From positions 1-39,797 of the forward strand of contig CABMCU010000026.1 in the NCBI GenBank assembly GCA_902384685.1: a DNA stretch of 39,797 bases, written 5' to 3'. The position numbers and the translations under genes are program-made. Source of the DNA: an uncultured archaeon (GTDB lineage Archaea > Thermoplasmatota > E2 > DHVEG-1). This document shows, piece after piece, positions 16,454 through 25,015 of the stretch. The stretch's first letter is position 1. Each line of letters starts with the position of its first letter. The notes beneath the pieces were generated by a model. It was not told the DNA's origin, searched no databases, and was given only the letters and a program-made list of their open reading frames with translations.

Positions 16454-17122
16454 ATGAAGAAAAAAGCAATTCTGGTCGCAAGTATAGCGCTTCTCTTCAT
16501 TTCAATCTCTCTACAACCAGTCTCTGCGCAAATGACATCAATACAGAGTATAGAGTTACAAGAAGCTACTGTGATCGAGAAATTTATGGATGAAATAGAA
16601 CGTATCGCTTCTGAATCACAAACCTCCTGTGATTTTATTGAACATCTTCAAGATCTCTGTCTGAACGGTGAGTATAGGAATTGTACAATTGTACGAGAAT
16701 TCATTTCGAGAATACTCCAATTTCTGATCAAAGAAAGAGGAATCTCTATTGGAGGAATCAACATAAATGACCTCCTTGGAAATTTGTCTTCAAAATTCCG
16801 TCCCGACTACTTCGTCATCAGTTACGGTACCTATAACCGACTTAACCCGTTGAAAGGAAATTCAATTGACCTATTTAAAGGAAGACTTTCGATGTGGCGA
16901 TACACGGGCGCCTCAAATCTCTTGAAAGGAAGAACCCTCATCCTAGAGCGACACCCCTTTGGGATACACCAAAAAATGATTGGACCACAACTTGGCTTCA
17001 TGAAAGGTTTTAAAGGAATCTACCTTGATGTCGAAAGTAAACTTACAGGAAACGCGTACGTAATGTTCATGGGTCGCGTAGACCGAATCCGAGCGTTCGA
17101 ACTGACTCCTCTTTCTAAATAA
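16454..17122 (+). CDS. Secreted protein, paralogue 1 of tandem pair
   Basis: A 222-residue protein. The start at 16454 is chosen because it directly yields a signal peptide (MKKKAILVASIALLFISISL...VSA) and is preceded by a ribosome-like aagaggtc; the ORF begins earlier at 16400. No further membrane helix follows, so the protein is likely exported and free or surface-associated. The C-terminal ~110 residues (LSMWRYTGASNLLKGRTLIL, GPQLGFMKGFKGIYLD, RVDRIRAFELTPL) align clearly with the next gene. The family is not recognised and no catalytic motif is visible. Confidence 0.75.
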   Translation: MKKKAILVASIALLFISISLQPVSAQMTSIQSIELQEATVIEKFMDEIERIASESQTSCDFIEHLQDLCLNGEYRNCTIVREFISRILQFLIKERGISIGGININDLLGNLSSKFRPDYFVISYGTYNRLNPLKGNSIDLFKGRLSMWRYTGASNLLKGRTLILERHPFGIHQKMIGPQLGFMKGFKGIYLDVESKLTGNAYVMFMGRVDRIRAFELTPLSK

Positions 17123-17290
17123 AAAATTTCTAACAGTAATATTTAGGAATACTACGTAGTCTGGATTGTGGCATAAAACCTACAAATGAAAAATCACATA
17201 TTCTTTTTTTTTAAAATCATCTGATTATTTGAAAGACAAAAACTTACACTTCTAAACAGAAATTTGTCAATTACCAAGTCAATTGTAGAA

Positions 17291-17300
17291 AATTATATAA
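17291..17300 (+). promoter_or_regulatory. TATA-like box, secreted paralogue 2
   Basis: aattatataa lies ~60 bases before the ATG at 17357. It sits in a stretch shared with the upstream region of paralogue 1 (see 16391-16400), giving a leader of ~30-35 bases. Confidence 0.5.
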
Positions 17301-17356
17301 ATGACTAAAATAATATAGACGTATTAGAAAAAAGATTTCGAAAAGAGTGTAAGACT

Positions 17357-18064
17357 ATGGCAAAAATAAAAGGAATGTTTGCAGTAGGTATAATTCTTCT
17401 TTTCTTGGGATTAACAGTTAGCCCTATAATGGCACAAATAGCAGTAAAAGACCAGTTGGAAGTTAGTACCATTGGTGACCTCGCACCGATTCAACTTTCC
17501 GAAAAAGATCTTACAACCATGGAAAAATTCCTACCTGTATTACTTGAAAAAATGCAAACAGCAACATCCTATTCAGCACTTATAGAAATTGTAAAAAATT
17601 GTATTACAGATTACGGTCGACATCCCGTCCTGATATTAATTTTAACACTTCTTATTAAAACTATAAATTTCAACTTTAAATTGGGTCAATTTCTTCCAAA
17701 GAGAACAAACGCGTTTGTCATGAGCTGGGGATTTACAAAACAGTTCTTTTCATATAGATCACTTGGAATTCAAATGATCCGACCAATAACCGGCTGGTAC
17801 TACTCAGGACAATCTAATGTTCTCCTGGACAGTCGCACAATTATTCTTGATCCCTATCCCTTAAGTATAAAGATGCTTACCGGACGCCAGATTGGGTTTA
17901 TGAGAGATTTCATTGGTTTGTATATCCACCGATCTGGAACTAATACTAACAATGCAATAACATATTTCTTTGGCTACGCCAAAATAATTCGAGGATTTGA
18001 CCTCTCGCCAGTGAATAACCTCTCGCCAGTAAATAACCTCTTGCCAGTACATAACAGGAACTAG
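17357..18064 (+). CDS. Secreted protein, paralogue 2 of tandem pair
   Basis: A 235-residue protein with a signal peptide (about residues 5-26, GMFAVGIILLFLGLTVSPIM). It is related to the preceding gene throughout its C-terminal half: TGWYYSGQSNVLLDSRTIIL, GRQIGFMRDFIGLYIH and AKIIRGFDLSP match LSMWRYTGASN, GPQLGFMKGF and RVDRIRAFELTP. The C terminus has a triplicated six-residue repeat, (L)SPVNN/SPVNN/LPVHN, encoded by an 18-bp tandem repeat. Function is unknown. The two genes are separated by 234 bp with no gene between them. Confidence 0.75.
   Translation: MAKIKGMFAVGIILLFLGLTVSPIMAQIAVKDQLEVSTIGDLAPIQLSEKDLTTMEKFLPVLLEKMQTATSYSALIEIVKNCITDYGRHPVLILILTLLIKTINFNFKLGQFLPKRTNAFVMSWGFTKQFFSYRSLGIQMIRPITGWYYSGQSNVLLDSRTIILDPYPLSIKMLTGRQIGFMRDFIGLYIHRSGTNTNNAITYFFGYAKIIRGFDLSPVNNLSPVNNLLPVHNRN
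18001..18054 (+). repeat. 18-bp tandem repeat, three copies
   Basis: Three copies of the unit cctctcgccagtgaataa occupy 18001-18018, 18019-18036 and 18037-18054, the third with three changes. They lie in frame at the 3' end of the second secreted paralogue and encode the repeated LSPVNN tail. A repeat of this kind expands or contracts by slippage without breaking the frame. Confidence 0.9.
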
Positions 18065-18153
18065 AGAAAAAATACACTTTTTTTTATATTTTTTCTTTTC
18101 ATTAGTTGTTTTAAAAAAAACAATCCTTATAAGAAACTCTTTGTTTGCGAGTA

Positions 18154-18699
18154 ATGAAAATGACGGCTTCTCGGATCACAATCGTTCGAAGTAGACGACG
18201 GAAAAAGACTATTCAAACGAAATATGAAGATGGGCGGCTCTGGATTTATTTTCCTGCAGGTATGAGTACTCACGATGAGCAGAAATGGATAAATCGGATG
18301 ATTGAGCGAAACGAACGATGGGAACAGAAACGAACTTTAAAGAAAAGTGATACCTGGTTGCGACAACGCGCTCAGGAATTAAGCAAGAAGTATTTCGGCA
18401 GAATCCTTGATTTTTCAATAACGTTTGTAACAAATCAACATTCTCGGTTTGGTAGCTGCACTTCGATTGATAAAACTATTCGCATCTCAGAACGGGTGAA
18501 AACCATGCCTTCGTGGGTACAGGATTATATTATCATCCATGAGCTTGCTCATCTCGTACACCCGGATCATTCAAAGAAATTCTGGAAAAACGTAAATCAT
18601 TACAAGTACGCTGAACGGGCTAAAGGATATCTTATAGCTGTCGGTGCAGGAATAGAAGACCAGGAAAAAGGATCAGCCGAAAAAGACGATTTTTTATAA
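18154..18699 (+). CDS. YgjP-like (DUF45) zinc metallopeptidase
   Basis: A 181-residue protein from ATG 18154; a TTG at 18145 is the longer alternative. The zinc motif is IIIHELAHLVHPDHSKKFW at residues ~126-144, HELAH then HPDH, with H129, H133 and H139 as likely ligands. It is preceded by FGSCTSIDKTIRIS, the characteristic YgjP/DUF45 strand. The basic N terminus (RITIVRSRRRKKTIQTKY) also fits the family. Relatives are SprT-like/M48-like metallopeptidases, thought to act on proteins, but the substrate is unknown. It is soluble and cytoplasmic. Confidence 0.85.
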   Translation: MKMTASRITIVRSRRRKKTIQTKYEDGRLWIYFPAGMSTHDEQKWINRMIERNERWEQKRTLKKSDTWLRQRAQELSKKYFGRILDFSITFVTNQHSRFGSCTSIDKTIRISERVKTMPSWVQDYIIIHELAHLVHPDHSKKFWKNVNHYKYAERAKGYLIAVGAGIEDQEKGSAEKDDFL

Positions 18700-18791
18700 T
18701 ATGTCATGATAGAGTAATAAAATCGTTATCTAATTAATGAAAATATATATAATCCTCTACCAGATATCCTTGTTGTGTGTGAGGTTAGGTT

Positions 18792-19199
18792 ATGAAAACA
18801 CTTATAGATGAATTTGGATGGAATGCAGGTAAAGTGTGGAAGATACTGAGTACGAGAGGCCCATTGAAAGAAGAAGTATTACTTCACACCACGAAACTTT
18901 CAGAAGATGAACTCTGGACTGCTATTGGCTGGTTAGCACGAGAAAATAAGATTTGCCGAGAAAATAACTTGTATAAACTCGGACAAACTAACTTGACCAC
19001 AAAAGTTGGTATGGATGCGGGGAAAATCTGGAACACCCTTGTAAAACAAGGCGAAGTCGATATCTCCACGATAGCAAAAATTACACAAATCACTGAAGTT
19101 GACGCATACTGTGCACTTGGATGGCTTGCAAGAGAAAATAAGGTAGAATGTAAGAAAATGAAGACAAAAGATCCGAAAATAAGGGTTACTTTAAAATAA
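18792..19199 (+). CDS. Tandem winged-helix (DUF2582-like) protein
   Basis: A 135-residue protein made of two repeats of about 60-65 residues. Each contains AGK(V/I)W(K/N)(I/T)L near its start and (I/L)GWLARENK near its end: residues ~12-53 and ~75-118. Each resembles the small winged helix of the DUF2582 family. Tandem duplication of the unit within one chain suggests DNA or RNA binding as an intramolecular pair. There is no effector domain. An aggttaggttatg context precedes the start at 18792. The next gene downstream (tRNA-Phe) is on the other strand. Confidence 0.8.
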   Translation: MKTLIDEFGWNAGKVWKILSTRGPLKEEVLLHTTKLSEDELWTAIGWLARENKICRENNLYKLGQTNLTTKVGMDAGKIWNTLVKQGEVDISTIAKITQITEVDAYCALGWLARENKVECKKMKTKDPKIRVTLK

Positions 19200-19396
19200 T
19201 GATTTTTTACTTACGGCAAGCAAAATAGTATTCAGAACAACATCTTACAAACCATGTTTTTCTTCTTTTTTATTTGTTAAATATTAACACAAAACATGTG
19301 ATAAATATATGATAAAAAAAGAAAATACAATTTTACTAGAAGAAAAATATCTTTATTTTTCCTCTTAATGCGCTTTTTTTATTAAATACTTATTTA

Positions 19397-19469
19397 TGCC
19401 GCAGGAGGGGATCGAACCCTCGACATCACGGTCTTCAGCCGTGCACTCTCCCAGCTGAGTTACCGCGGC
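19397..19469 (-). tRNA. tRNA-Phe (GAA)
   Basis: Reading the minus strand gives acceptor stem GCCGCGG pairing with CTGCGGC, a D arm, an anticodon stem CACGG/CCGTG around loop CTGAAGA (anticodon GAA), and a T arm GAGGG TTCGATC CCCTC. The discriminator base is A and no CCA is encoded. The 73-nt length is normal, and there is no intron or unusual variable arm. It lies between the DUF2582-like gene and the winged-helix regulator. Confidence 0.97.
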
Positions 19470-19493
19470 AAAAAAAGATATAAAAATTCTTTT

Positions 19494-19814
19494 TTAACTG
19501 AGCTCTTTAATAATCTCGCTGATAGTATCTTGCATTTCTTTTAGTTTTTCTTTCAGCATTGGAGTTGCTTTGCTGGCGGATTCGGTGGTAACCGCGCCCT
19601 GTGGGGATGGCTCGATAAGTCCTTCCTGTTCTAGTATTCTTAATGAATATCGTACCATATGTTGCGGGTGTTTGGTAAGTTCTGATAATTTGATAATGCC
19701 GGCAGGTTCATTCGATTTCAGGGTTTGAAGGATAAGCACATGTCTTTTTAAAATATCGAGTTCAGTCTCGATGACGTTAGTAAGGACAATTCTTTCTTTT
19801 TTTTCTGGTTTCAT
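19494..19814 (-). CDS. Winged-helix transcriptional regulator
   Basis: A 106-residue protein. The central helix-turn-helix reads GIIKLSELTKHPQHMVRYSL, followed by the recognition and wing region RILEQEGLIEPSPQGAV. This resembles a group of small archaeal predicted regulators with a conserved HVLILQTLK...EPAGI start. A short C-terminal coiled coil (MLKEKLKEMQDTISEIIKEL) should mediate dimerisation. There is no ligand-binding domain. It is divergent from the Nop5 gene, with a 138-bp shared upstream region. Its targets are unknown. Confidence 0.8.
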   Translation of the reverse strand: MKPEKKERIVLTNVIETELDILKRHVLILQTLKSNEPAGIIKLSELTKHPQHMVRYSLRILEQEGLIEPSPQGAVTTESASKATPMLKEKLKEMQDTISEIIKELS

Positions 19815-19952
19815 TAAAAAACCCCCAATCCTTCGATACTTGTTAACACACGTAATACAAGTTCTTGTATATAAAATCTCTTTTATGCATCAGTGTGAAA
19901 AATGTATACTCTATCGTAAACTACATTAAAAAGAATTTCTTATACACCTAGG

Positions 19953-20846
19953 ATGACCTACTATCTTATTACAAAATGGTTCGGAACATTTCTGTGCGAT
20001 ACAACCGGAGTACAGAAAGAAATACTTTTTCCAAAATATAAAAAAGAAATTGTACAACGTTTACGCGAAATGGAAAAAAACAACATCATTGAAGAAGAAA
20101 AAAAGATTGTAAAAAATACAAACGTTATTGTTAATGAGAAACGACTGCAACAACTCGGAACCTATAACGTTGGAGAACCGTTTTTTCAGACCATAACGAT
20201 AAATCCGAAAGATTACGGATTTTCCCAGGAACTTTTCCACGATGTATCACTGTTGCTTGCGCAACAGCGGGTAGATGAACAATTACAATCGGAAGATTTA
20301 CAACTTATCCAAATGGTCAACGCGCTTGATGACCTAGTTCAGACAGCTAATCTATTATCAGAGCGTCTCAGCTGCTGGCTACTACTCCCGACACCAAAAA
20401 AGAAAGTAAAACCATTTGAAAAAACACTTGTTGTGGTCAATGATGAGATCCAGCGATTACAAAACCAGATTGAAATTGATATGAAAACAATCGCGCCGAA
20501 CACGAATAAAATCATCGGATCATTAATTGGCGCACGACTCATCGCCATGGCTGGTGGGATGCAGCGGATGGCGATGTTGCCAGCCTCCACTATTCAAATT
20601 CTTGGAGCGGAGAAAGCATTGTTCCGTTTTAAAAAAGAGGGAGGAAAACCACCTAAACACGGCGTCATCTTTCAGCATCCTTTGATAAATAGAGCACAAA
20701 AAACAGAAAGAGGAAAAATAGCAAGGCTTCTTGCGAATAAAATCTCAATTGCAATCAAAGCAGATGTCTTCACCAAACGAGATATAGCTGATGATCTCCA
20801 ACAAGACGTTGATATACGACTCCAAGAAATAAGAAAAAAAAAATAA
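19953..20846 (+). CDS. Nop5-type box C/D RNP protein, shortened
   Basis: A 297-residue protein. The Nop domain is intact: IAPNTNKIIGSLIGARLIAM (~180-199) and GAEKALFRFKKEGGKPPKHG (~218-237), followed by IFQHPLI and GKIARLLANKISIAIKADVF. Nop5 assembles with L7Ae and fibrillarin on box C/D RNAs to guide 2'-O-methylation. Archaeal Nop5 is usually ~370-420 residues; here the coiled coil between NLLSERLSCW (~134-142) and the Nop domain is about 40 residues rather than the usual ~120. No fibrillarin gene is adjacent, unlike the usual nop5-fibrillarin pairing. The N-terminal domain is also divergent. Start TAGGATG at 19953 has no ribosome site and may be leaderless. Confidence 0.88.
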   Translation: MTYYLITKWFGTFLCDTTGVQKEILFPKYKKEIVQRLREMEKNNIIEEEKKIVKNTNVIVNEKRLQQLGTYNVGEPFFQTITINPKDYGFSQELFHDVSLLLAQQRVDEQLQSEDLQLIQMVNALDDLVQTANLLSERLSCWLLLPTPKKKVKPFEKTLVVVNDEIQRLQNQIEIDMKTIAPNTNKIIGSLIGARLIAMAGGMQRMAMLPASTIQILGAEKALFRFKKEGGKPPKHGVIFQHPLINRAQKTERGKIARLLANKISIAIKADVFTKRDIADDLQQDVDIRLQEIRKKK

Positions 20847-20876
20847 ACGATTACTCAAAGATGAAATACTCTTGTC

Positions 20877-21119
20877 CTATTCTTCTTCTTTCAGTACCTT
20901 AAACTGTGCGTCTTGCAGTTCTTTGATATATTTATCAAGTTGTTGTATCGCGGTTAACAGTTTGTAGATTTCTTCATCTTTTGGCGTTGGTGGAACCGCA
21001 GACTGTGGAAATTTCTCTTTTGTTTTATGAAACTCAGAAACGTCATATTTTTCTTTTAAAAAATCACGTGCGATTTTCAAATTCTTGATCTGTTCTGAAA
21101 TCTCTTGAAATTTGTTCAT
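20877..21119 (-). CDS. Small coiled-coil protein, unknown
   Basis: An 80-residue protein with two amphipathic helices (EISEQIKNLKIARDFLKEKY and ~residues 48-79, EIYKLLTAIQQLDKYIKEL). A proline-containing linker (QSAVPPTPKD) joins them. It looks like a short antiparallel or dimeric coiled coil. I do not recognise the family. An aggaggaacaaaag ribosome site lies immediately upstream of the ATG at 21119, which supports translation. It lies convergent to the Nop5 gene. Confidence 0.65.
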   Translation of the reverse strand: MNKFQEISEQIKNLKIARDFLKEKYDVSEFHKTKEKFPQSAVPPTPKDEEIYKLLTAIQQLDKYIKELQDAQFKVLKEEE

Positions 21120-21218
21120 CTTTTGTTCCTCCTAACAAATCTTTTTAATTATGTGGAGTGCAACGTTAACTGTTATCAATATTGAGATAATAATAGTTTT
21201 GGATAATGGCTATCGTTT

Positions 21219-23165
21219 CTACTTAATTGATTCTCTCGTTTTTACGGCCATCCCATGACGAAACGCGAGCATCTCTTCTCGGTTTAATAACGTTCGACCA
21301 ACAGCCAACAACGTATCTTTCTCATTCACAATCAGACATTCATCATATGGTCGTATATTGGGGTCGCAATCTGTAACGAATTTCACAAACACACTTTTTC
21401 CTTCTTTTACAAATGGCACCGCATCATTAGTGACGACAACCCGCAACAGAGGATATTTTAAACCTCTATGAAGACGCTGACCACCATCTAACTTTAATGT
21501 AAACAATCCGTCTTTCGCACGCATGGACATTACATGGGAGCCACCACAAAAAATATTTCTAATTTTCCCGGTTCGTTTCGATTTAATTATAGTAATCTCT
21601 CCGTTGAGAAGAGCTTTAGACGCACCTCGTCCGAACTGCATATCTGCAACAGCAGAGATACGTCTTATATCTAAGTTGATGTTCTGTTTTAGAGATTTCT
21701 CTTTTTTAATTGTAGTACGCTTATCCCAACGAATCACTGTTTTATTTTTTAAGAATCTATCCGTTACTTGTTGTGCTTTTTCTCTGGTCTCTCGGTCAAT
21801 TTCATTAGGAAAAACAGATTGCGCGAGTGGATACATCTCATCAAGTTCAAAAGGTACAGGACCAAGATAGGAATCTACGACAAAATTGACGTTCTTCTTC
21901 TTGAGTATGTGTCTTATTTCACGGGAATAAAACGTTGAGTAAGGTTTTGTTCCCTCAGGAAAAACTACCGTGGTTTTCAATAAGGGCTTATATCTTGTGA
22001 ATAACTGCGTATGATATCGATAAATCGTAGGACGATGGATTGTCTGAGGACCAGTATAAAACAACGCGGTTTTTTTACTCGTAGGTTCATAGTGTTCAAG
22101 CCAGTGAAGATGTTCAGGTTCTCGTAATACTCGTAACGCGTCATTTAGAAACGGGTTTGCTGATGCTCGCTGTTCTACCAATTCCCATAACCAGCCTCCG
22201 ACTATTGCGGTTCGAATTGTCTTTATTTCCGCGAAACTCACGTGCAGATTATGCAACGCGAGCTGCAAGGTTCGTTCCTTTGCATCAAGCTCTCGTAACT
22301 CTAGAGTGGTATATTTTGAACAAACAGGACAACAGCAGGGGAGTTCGGTGAGATCATCGAATTTCTCAGTTCCCCACTGGAAAATCATACGTCCATCATT
22401 CGCGTACTTTGCATATGCTGATGAATCAAAGAAATCGCAACCCAGTGCAACTGCAAGCGAAAAGATCAGAGGATGCCCTGCACCAAATAGGTGAACAGGT
22501 TTTGATGGATCAAGACCTCGTTTCGCTGCAAGAATACAGCGAACCAAGTCAGGATATCGCTGATTTTCCATGAGGGGAACAACTCCACCGATCGGGAAGA
22601 AATTAGCATCAAGCAGACTGAGTTGTTGCGCGCAGTGTTCTCGCAAATCTGGATACACTGAACCTTGAACAGGACATGCGAGGAGCATTTCTCCTTTCTC
22701 AGGGACACTTTTTTTTGCTCGTGCGATTGTTTCTTTGATGCCTTGTTCTGCTTCTTCCTTCGTTTGGTCGGGTGTCCCAAATATATCGAGGATCGTACCG
22801 ATATCGCTACCGATGTTGCGTTGAAACCGCACAATCTCAAGAGGATCAAGTTTAATATCGCCATAGATGTAGCTTTGAAACGTCCCTGAGTCAGTCATGA
22901 TCGAACCAGAAAAATCGATAAGTTTATGTACGCCTTGCTCTAACGCTTGTTTTCTTAGTGTTGCATCTTTATAAATTATATATGAATTTGTAATGAGTAT
23001 CTCAGAGTTAAATCGTTTTTTCATTTCCTTTGGGGGGATCATCATCTTATTCGGGTTTATCACTGGAAGGAGATTCGGTGTTGTTACTACTCCATGTTTT
23101 GTTGTAAATTTACAGAGACGTCCTGCTGCATTACGTTCCTTGATTTCAAAGGTCATTTTTTTCAA
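21219..23165 (-). CDS. tgtA: Archaeosine tRNA-guanine transglycosylase
   Basis: This 648-residue full-length ArcTGT exchanges guanine-15 in the tRNA D-loop for preQ0, the first step to archaeosine. The catalytic TIM barrel includes IMTDSGTFQSYIYGD with D92, GGVVPLMENQRYPDLV (~193-208) and FGAGHPLIFSLAVALGCDFFDSS (~227-249). The zinc site is CCCPVC at 277-282 with further ligands downstream. A long C-terminal part ends in a PUA domain (from about 570, RRISAVADMQFGRG-type and MSMRAKDGLFTLKLDGG, VVVTNDAVPFVKEGKSVF). Both halves are in one chain, as in most euryarchaea. MTFEIK at 23156 is an alternative start. Confidence 0.95.
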   Translation of the reverse strand: MKKMTFEIKERNAAGRLCKFTTKHGVVTTPNLLPVINPNKMMIPPKEMKKRFNSEILITNSYIIYKDATLRKQALEQGVHKLIDFSGSIMTDSGTFQSYIYGDIKLDPLEIVRFQRNIGSDIGTILDIFGTPDQTKEEAEQGIKETIARAKKSVPEKGEMLLACPVQGSVYPDLREHCAQQLSLLDANFFPIGGVVPLMENQRYPDLVRCILAAKRGLDPSKPVHLFGAGHPLIFSLAVALGCDFFDSSAYAKYANDGRMIFQWGTEKFDDLTELPCCCPVCSKYTTLELRELDAKERTLQLALHNLHVSFAEIKTIRTAIVGGWLWELVEQRASANPFLNDALRVLREPEHLHWLEHYEPTSKKTALFYTGPQTIHRPTIYRYHTQLFTRYKPLLKTTVVFPEGTKPYSTFYSREIRHILKKKNVNFVVDSYLGPVPFELDEMYPLAQSVFPNEIDRETREKAQQVTDRFLKNKTVIRWDKRTTIKKEKSLKQNINLDIRRISAVADMQFGRGASKALLNGEITIIKSKRTGKIRNIFCGGSHVMSMRAKDGLFTLKLDGGQRLHRGLKYPLLRVVVTNDAVPFVKEGKSVFVKFVTDCDPNIRPYDECLIVNEKDTLLAVGRTLLNREEMLAFRHGMAVKTRESIK

Positions 23166-23299
23166 CAGCCTTGTAAGAGAAGCATTCTATTTAGGTCTTA
23201 ATGAAGCATTTCCTGAATGAAAAACAGGAGATGCTGACTACTTTAATACAAATACAGGTTTTAATTTACACATGGACTACGTTATAGCCCCTTCGTTCC

Positions 23300-24064
23300 T
23301 TAGGCAATCTGGATTGGGTCGAGAACCCTTCGTAAAGTAGCAATCGCAGAAAGTGATGCCATGTAGCTCGACTGCGGGTTATTTGGATTAGGCATATTCT
23401 CAACCTCTGCACGTAGTCTCCCAAATCGACCATGTGCCAATATCTTATGATTAATTCTGGTTTCCACCGGGTCAGCAACGATTTCGACTCTTGTCTCATC
23501 AAAACCAACACCAGCTAAGGAAAGACATGCAGCGACGTTAATGTTCCGTGGAAATTGCTTAACTGCCTCTCGAGCAGTACCCTCAAATACTATGGTGCGT
23601 TCCTCAACAGATTTTCCAAGAGATGCAGGTGGTTTAGTCGTAACCAAAGTGACACTATCAAGTTTTTCTATATTCGCAGCTAATACACCATCAATACCAC
23701 AGACTGCACCGGAGGGGAGATAGATCTTTCGATGATGTTTCTGAGCTATGTGTTCTAGTTTTTTCCGCAATTCATCGTCAAATAAACTCCCGATGCTCAT
23801 TATGATCAGGTCCTTTCCTGCCTCAAGTACAAGTGCTGCATATTGTGTGACTGCTTGTTGTGATGCTGCCTCAAAGACGACATCGACATCCGTTAAAAAC
23901 TCTTCAACTGGTTTTAGCGTTGCTTTTTTTAGGAACGAACAGAGTTTTTCTGCAGATGTTTTGTTAATATCGAACAGGTAGATTTTCTCGAATTCTTTCA
24001 TTGCATCTGCTGCTTTGGCGACATCCGTTCCAATGGCGCCACAACCGATAATGCCAAGATTCAT
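23300..24064 (-). CDS. nadX: L-aspartate dehydrogenase
   Basis: A 254-residue NAD(P)-dependent enzyme that oxidises L-aspartate to iminoaspartate for NAD synthesis, replacing the flavin-dependent NadB. The N-terminal Rossmann motif is GIIGCGAIGTDVAKA (~4-18). Conserved segments KIYLPSGAVCGIDGVLAA and NINVAACLSLAGVGFDETRV (~173-192) fit the AspDH fold. N-linked segments such as NHKILAHGRFG follow near the C terminus. It is divergent from nadC with a 53-bp gap. NadA, the quinolinate synthase, is not in the window. Confidence 0.93.
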   Translation of the reverse strand: MNLGIIGCGAIGTDVAKAADAMKEFEKIYLFDINKTSAEKLCSFLKKATLKPVEEFLTDVDVVFEAASQQAVTQYAALVLEAGKDLIIMSIGSLFDDELRKKLEHIAQKHHRKIYLPSGAVCGIDGVLAANIEKLDSVTLVTTKPPASLGKSVEERTIVFEGTAREAVKQFPRNINVAACLSLAGVGFDETRVEIVADPVETRINHKILAHGRFGRLRAEVENMPNPNNPQSSYMASLSAIATLRRVLDPIQIA

Positions 24065-24117
24065 AATTGGGTTCTCCCAAAACCTTTAAACAGGAACTTA
24101 CTATAAAAAATATTGTT

Positions 24118-24939
24118 ATGGATGAGATCGATCGATTCCTGAGGGAAGATTTGGGTCAAGAAGGAGATATTACATCCGATGCGTTATTTACAAAACAGAC
24201 TGCACGTGCCGTCATTATTTCAAAGGAAGATTGCATTGTTGCTGGTCTTGAAGAAGCGCGACAGGTGTTTCAGAAAGTCGGAGCAATAGCAATATCTTTG
24301 GTAAATGATGGTTCTAAAGTTAAAAAGAGTACAATCGTGGTAGAAATAAAAGGACCGGTTCGTTCTATTCTAAAAGGTGAGCGGCTCGCACTTAACATCA
24401 TCGGAAGAATGAGTGGGATTGCAACCGAGACAAATAAAATAGTAGAACAATGCCATAAGATAAACCCAAAGGTGACAATAGCAGCAACACGAAAAACGAC
24501 TCCAGGATTCCGTATTTTCGAAAAAAAAGCAATAATTCTTGGTGGCGGAGAACCGCATCGTTACGGATTATATGATGCGGTACTCATCAAAGATAATCAC
24601 CTGAGAATCATCGGGTCAGTAGAAGAGGCAATTAAGACTGTAACAAGTAAAATTCAAAATAAAATCATCGAAATAGAAGTAGAAAATGAATCAGATGCAT
24701 TGTCTGCAGCTAAAATGAACGTGGATATAATCATGCTTGATAACCTTAATCCAAACACAGGAAAAATCATCGCACATAAGATTCGGAAAATCAACCCAAG
24801 TATCCTCATTGAAGTCTCAGGAGGAATCACAAGACATAACATCGACAAGTACGCCTCGTTTGCTGACCGAATCTCACTTGGATACCTGACACATTCAATT
24901 AAAAATAAAGATTTTTCTTTGGAAATATTTAAGAATTGA
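24118..24939 (+). CDS. nadC: Nicotinate-nucleotide pyrophosphorylase
   Basis: A 273-residue enzyme that converts quinolinate and PRPP to nicotinate mononucleotide, CO2 and pyrophosphate. The start is ATG 24118 (MDEIDRFLREDLGQEGDIT), the standard NadC N terminus; the ORF can open upstream at 24067 but that part is unlike the family. Key segments are LNIIGRMSGIATET (~89-102), AATRKTTPGFRIFEKKAI (~122-139), GGGEPHRYGLYDAVLIKDNH (~142-161), LDNLNP and VSGGITRHNI. All core residues look intact. It is divergently paired with nadX, so the two halves of the aspartate route are coordinated. Confidence 0.95.
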   Translation: MDEIDRFLREDLGQEGDITSDALFTKQTARAVIISKEDCIVAGLEEARQVFQKVGAIAISLVNDGSKVKKSTIVVEIKGPVRSILKGERLALNIIGRMSGIATETNKIVEQCHKINPKVTIAATRKTTPGFRIFEKKAIILGGGEPHRYGLYDAVLIKDNHLRIIGSVEEAIKTVTSKIQNKIIEIEVENESDALSAAKMNVDIIMLDNLNPNTGKIIAHKIRKINPSILIEVSGGITRHNIDKYASFADRISLGYLTHSIKNKDFSLEIFKN

Positions 24940-25015
24940 AATCACTTTACAAAATTGGGAAAAAAATAATTCTCTACGATGATGGGGTTTTGTTGTGAGG
25001 AGGGTGAATGGATAA

